A DNA stretch of 64,000 nucleotides from Chromatium weissei (GTDB lineage: Bacteria; Pseudomonadota; Gammaproteobacteria; Chromatiales; Chromatiaceae). The stretch spans positions 186,001 to 250,000 of the forward strand of contig NZ_NRRR01000003.1 in NCBI RefSeq assembly GCF_016583765.1. Direction: 5' to 3'. Each line of letters opens with the position of its first letter. Position 1 is the stretch's first letter. The notes beneath the pieces are model-generated. The model was not told the origin of the DNA and did no database searches. It saw only the letters and a list, made by a program, of their open reading frames with translations. Below, piece after piece: positions 62,150-64,000 of the stretch. Made by a program: the position numbers and the translations under genes.

Positions 62150-63126
62150 TTGTTTACTGGTGGTCGAGTTGGTTTTGTTGCCACGACGTATAAGGGTTTG
62201 CCCATGACAATACCCATTGTCACGGCAAGATATTCTGCGATTACGCCAAGTGCAATCAAAATACTTCCAGAAAAAAAAGCTACTGTAATTAGCATTGATG
62301 TCCAGCCTTGAACAGGAGCACTACTAAAGTATTTTCCATAAAACGCATAGCCGGTAATAAAAATTGATAAAATCACAGCACATAAACCAAAAATAGTGAT
62401 CAACCTTAATGGTCTTGTTCCGGTGGTGAGAACCAAATTCCAAAAATGCCCCAATAATTTAATGTAAGAATATCCAGATGGTCGATTCAACTCACATCTT
62501 AACTTTAGTGGACAATGACCTATACGACCTGTTATCCAAAAAAGACCGACATCAAGATAAACGCCATTGCCGCAATAAGCCGCTAACGTTCTTGCGATTT
62601 CTCCTTCAATTAAACGAAAACTATTAAATCTTCCAATCGATTTGTTTCCAAGTAATTTAGCAGAAATTGTTTTAGCTAAATGGCTGGACACATTTCGAAT
62701 TCGTCCATGTGGAGGTGGATTTATTGGTTGCGCATACACAAGCTGAAGAGAATGTGTCAAAGCGTGGTCAAGCATATAACTAATATCTGCTGGATTTTGC
62801 TGTCCATCCTCATCAATCGTAGCGACCCAATTCCCTGTTGCACTTGCCATACCGGCTAATGTTGCTGCATGTTGTCCATAATTCCGTGATAACCATATAG
62901 GACGTATAAACGCATATTGACTACTGAGTTCTTCTATAGTTTTATCGGATCGGTCAGGTCCGCAGTCATGGACAAGCAAAATTTCACAAATACGAAATTG
63001 ATTTCCTTCTGGTGTTATTTGCGTAGCAGTTAATGGCAAAATTTCTTCAATCAAAATTGGTAACGATTTTTCCCCACGATAAACGGGAATAACAAGCGAA
63101 ATAGCGTGAACATTCATAGTAGCCAA
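62146..63126 (-). CDS. GT2 polyprenol-phosphate glycosyltransferase
   Basis: A 326-residue GtrB/ArnC-type enzyme. SLVIPVYRGEKSLPILIEE, VHDCGPDRSDKT and the metal site IDEDGQQNPAD are in the GT2 domain; two membrane helices follow (ITIFGLCAVILSIFITGYAF and a second near 285). It makes a lipid-linked sugar on the cytoplasmic face. GtrA lies 14 bases upstream on the same strand, giving a typical GtrA-GtrB pair. Confidence 0.93.
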   Translation of the reverse strand: MATMNVHAISLVIPVYRGEKSLPILIEEILPLTATQITPEGNQFRICEILLVHDCGPDRSDKTIEELSSQYAFIRPIWLSRNYGQHAATLAGMASATGNWVATIDEDGQQNPADISYMLDHALTHSLQLVYAQPINPPPHGRIRNVSSHLAKTISAKLLGNKSIGRFNSFRLIEGEIARTLAAYCGNGVYLDVGLFWITGRIGHCPLKLRCELNRPSGYSYIKLLGHFWNLVLTTGTRPLRLITIFGLCAVILSIFITGYAFYGKYFSSAPVQGWTSMLITVAFFSGSILIALGVIAEYLAVTMGIVMGKPLYVVATKPTRPPVNK

Positions 63127-63140
63127 CCACTTAAATATGA

Positions 63141-63548
63141 TTAAATTCTTTTTTCTGGAAAAACGTAATAACGACTGCCTAAATAACTAACAGTCGCATA
63201 AGGAAAAATACCAACTGCTTGGGCAAGATAGCTATTCACAAAGAAAATATCAATCATCGTTAAAGTAACAATTAGGTTGAAAGTGTATGCGATAAGAACA
63301 ACAACAATAAAACGTACCAATGCAGGAATGTGTGATCCAGCAAACCGAAACGACCATTGTTTGTTTAAAATAAATCCGATTATCAAGCCAAAAAAGTATC
63401 CGAGTGCGTTCGCTTTAATATCAGTTAAATTTAAAAAAAATTTACCCAAATAAATAAACAGCAATCCAATAAAAGTATTGGCAACACCAACAATCGCAAA
63501 TCGTGTTATAGAAAGGTCAAGAAAATTAAGTTTTACGTGCAGCGACAT
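63141..63548 (-). CDS. GtrA family membrane protein
   Basis: A 135-residue protein with four membrane helices (ITRFAIVGVANTFIGLLFIY first). GtrA proteins are thought to flip undecaprenyl-phosphate sugars. It overlaps the methyltransferase gene by 23 bases and precedes the GT2 gene. The start is ATG 63548; TTG 63563 is less likely. Confidence 0.92.
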   Translation of the reverse strand: MSLHVKLNFLDLSITRFAIVGVANTFIGLLFIYLGKFFLNLTDIKANALGYFFGLIIGFILNKQWSFRFAGSHIPALVRFIVVVLIAYTFNLIVTLTMIDIFFVNSYLAQAVGIFPYATVSYLGSRYYVFPEKRI

Positions 63549-64000
63549 AGTATTGAGCTCCAAGTGGAAGCCACTTTAGATAAGTTTCTAACCACCTTAA
63601 AGAACGCAGCAAGTTTGGAAAAAATATCCGATAGTGAGTGAGCACTTCCTGAAAACCTGCATTAACCATATTAAGTCGTAGTTGATTAGCAGGAATCAGA
63701 ACCGCATTTTCATCAAATGGACAATTATTTACAGTTTTAACTGTAATTGGATTTAGCGGATTATGCTCGAATATAATAGCCAAACCACCAGTACGTAAAA
63801 CCCTATTTAATTCACACAAGATTCCTAAGTGATCAGTATGGTCAATGTGATGAAAAACACATGCTGAAAATACTAAATCGAAATACATATTCGGAAACGG
63901 TATGTTTTTTCCATCAAATGATGCAAATTGTGCTTTGTTAGAATATTTTTCTCTGGCTAACGAAAGGCTTTTTTCAGAGACATCTAAACAGACCAAATCA
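63526..64000 (-). CDS. Class I SAM-dependent methyltransferase (5' end off window)
   Basis: The visible 158 codons are the C-terminal part of a Methyltransf_11-like enzyme; the open frame continues past the window edge. VCLDVSEKSL is the acidic loop after strand 2, FDLVFSACVFHHID and LRTGGLAIIFEHNPLNP are strands 4 and 5. The Gly-rich motif I is beyond the edge. Together with the GtrA, GT2 and epimerase genes it looks like part of a glycan-modification cluster. Confidence 0.88.
   Translation of the reverse strand, partial: DLVCLDVSEKSLSLAREKYSNKAQFASFDGKNIPFPNMYFDLVFSACVFHHIDHTDHLGILCELNRVLRTGGLAIIFEHNPLNPITVKTVNNCPFDENAVLIPANQLRLNMVNAGFQEVLTHYRIFFPNLLRSLRWLETYLKWLPLGAQYYVAARKT

Overview
The window is a chromosomal segment of a gammaproteobacterium, with a short horizontal-looking insert and a glycan-gene region at the right edge. 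The assignment rests on conserved gene orders known from Gammaproteobacteria: fabF-pabC-mltG-tmk, purM-purN, nrdR-glyA, ypjD/ffh, yraN-dolP and recA-recX-alaS-lysC-csrA-tRNA-Ser(GCT). A FNR/ANR-type oxygen sensor, type IV minor pilins with PilY1, PEP carboxylase and pyruvate phosphate dikinase suggest a facultative or microaerophilic organism with twitching motility or surface attachment. I cannot name the genus.

Layout. 1-3666: fatty-acid, folate, peptidoglycan and dTMP genes. 3655-5833: a PH-domain protein, an unknown membrane protein and an SQR-like flavoprotein, all on the minus strand. 6071-8863: ppc. 9043-16836: a minus-strand block with HDOD-GAF, birA, an RRM protein, rhlE, an H-NS-like protein, queA, purN and purM. 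16963-21716: a CDP-alcohol phosphatidyltransferase, wrbA, a Cys/Gly/Asp-tailed protein, fnr with a perfect FNR box upstream, and tldD coupled to a PilZ gene. 21772-29299: fimT-pilV-pilW-pilX-pilY1, with a PA14-like domain inside PilY1. 29416-34487: yggT/yggU, nrdR, glyA, rsgA and ypjD. 34601-42637: ffh, mepA, yraN, dolP, a GlcD-like oxidase, xthA, a GT2-GtrA fusion and argB. 46635-58896: ppdK, ahcY behind an SAH riboswitch, a GNAT gene, tRNA-Ser, csrA, lysC, alaS, recX and an intein-split recA. 59159-64000: an apparently frameshifted polytopic membrane protein, an epimerase, a GT2, a GtrA protein and a methyltransferase that runs off the window.

The most novel-looking system is the tight four-gene operon at 42711-46539. 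It encodes E1-alpha and E1-beta of a thiamine-dependent 2-oxoacid dehydrogenase, followed by a chimeric E2. That E2 keeps a lipoyl domain and a subunit-binding domain, but its normal catalytic domain is replaced by a NeuD/PglD-type left-handed beta-helix acyltransferase. A TylF-like methyltransferase closes the operon. The arrangement suggests that an acyl group made by 2-oxoacid decarboxylation is carried on lipoamide and passed directly to a sugar or similar acceptor, with no acyl-CoA step. This is inference from domain order.

Other notable points are an intein with an intact-looking LAGLIDADG endonuclease in RecA, terminators that show where the true pabC and birA starts may lie, and a long imperfect hairpin after ppc. 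No gene-free stretch exceeds about 310 bases. The longest (19627-19932, 13257-13531, 58897-59158, 60970-61204, 33441-33671) are described under neighbouring features.
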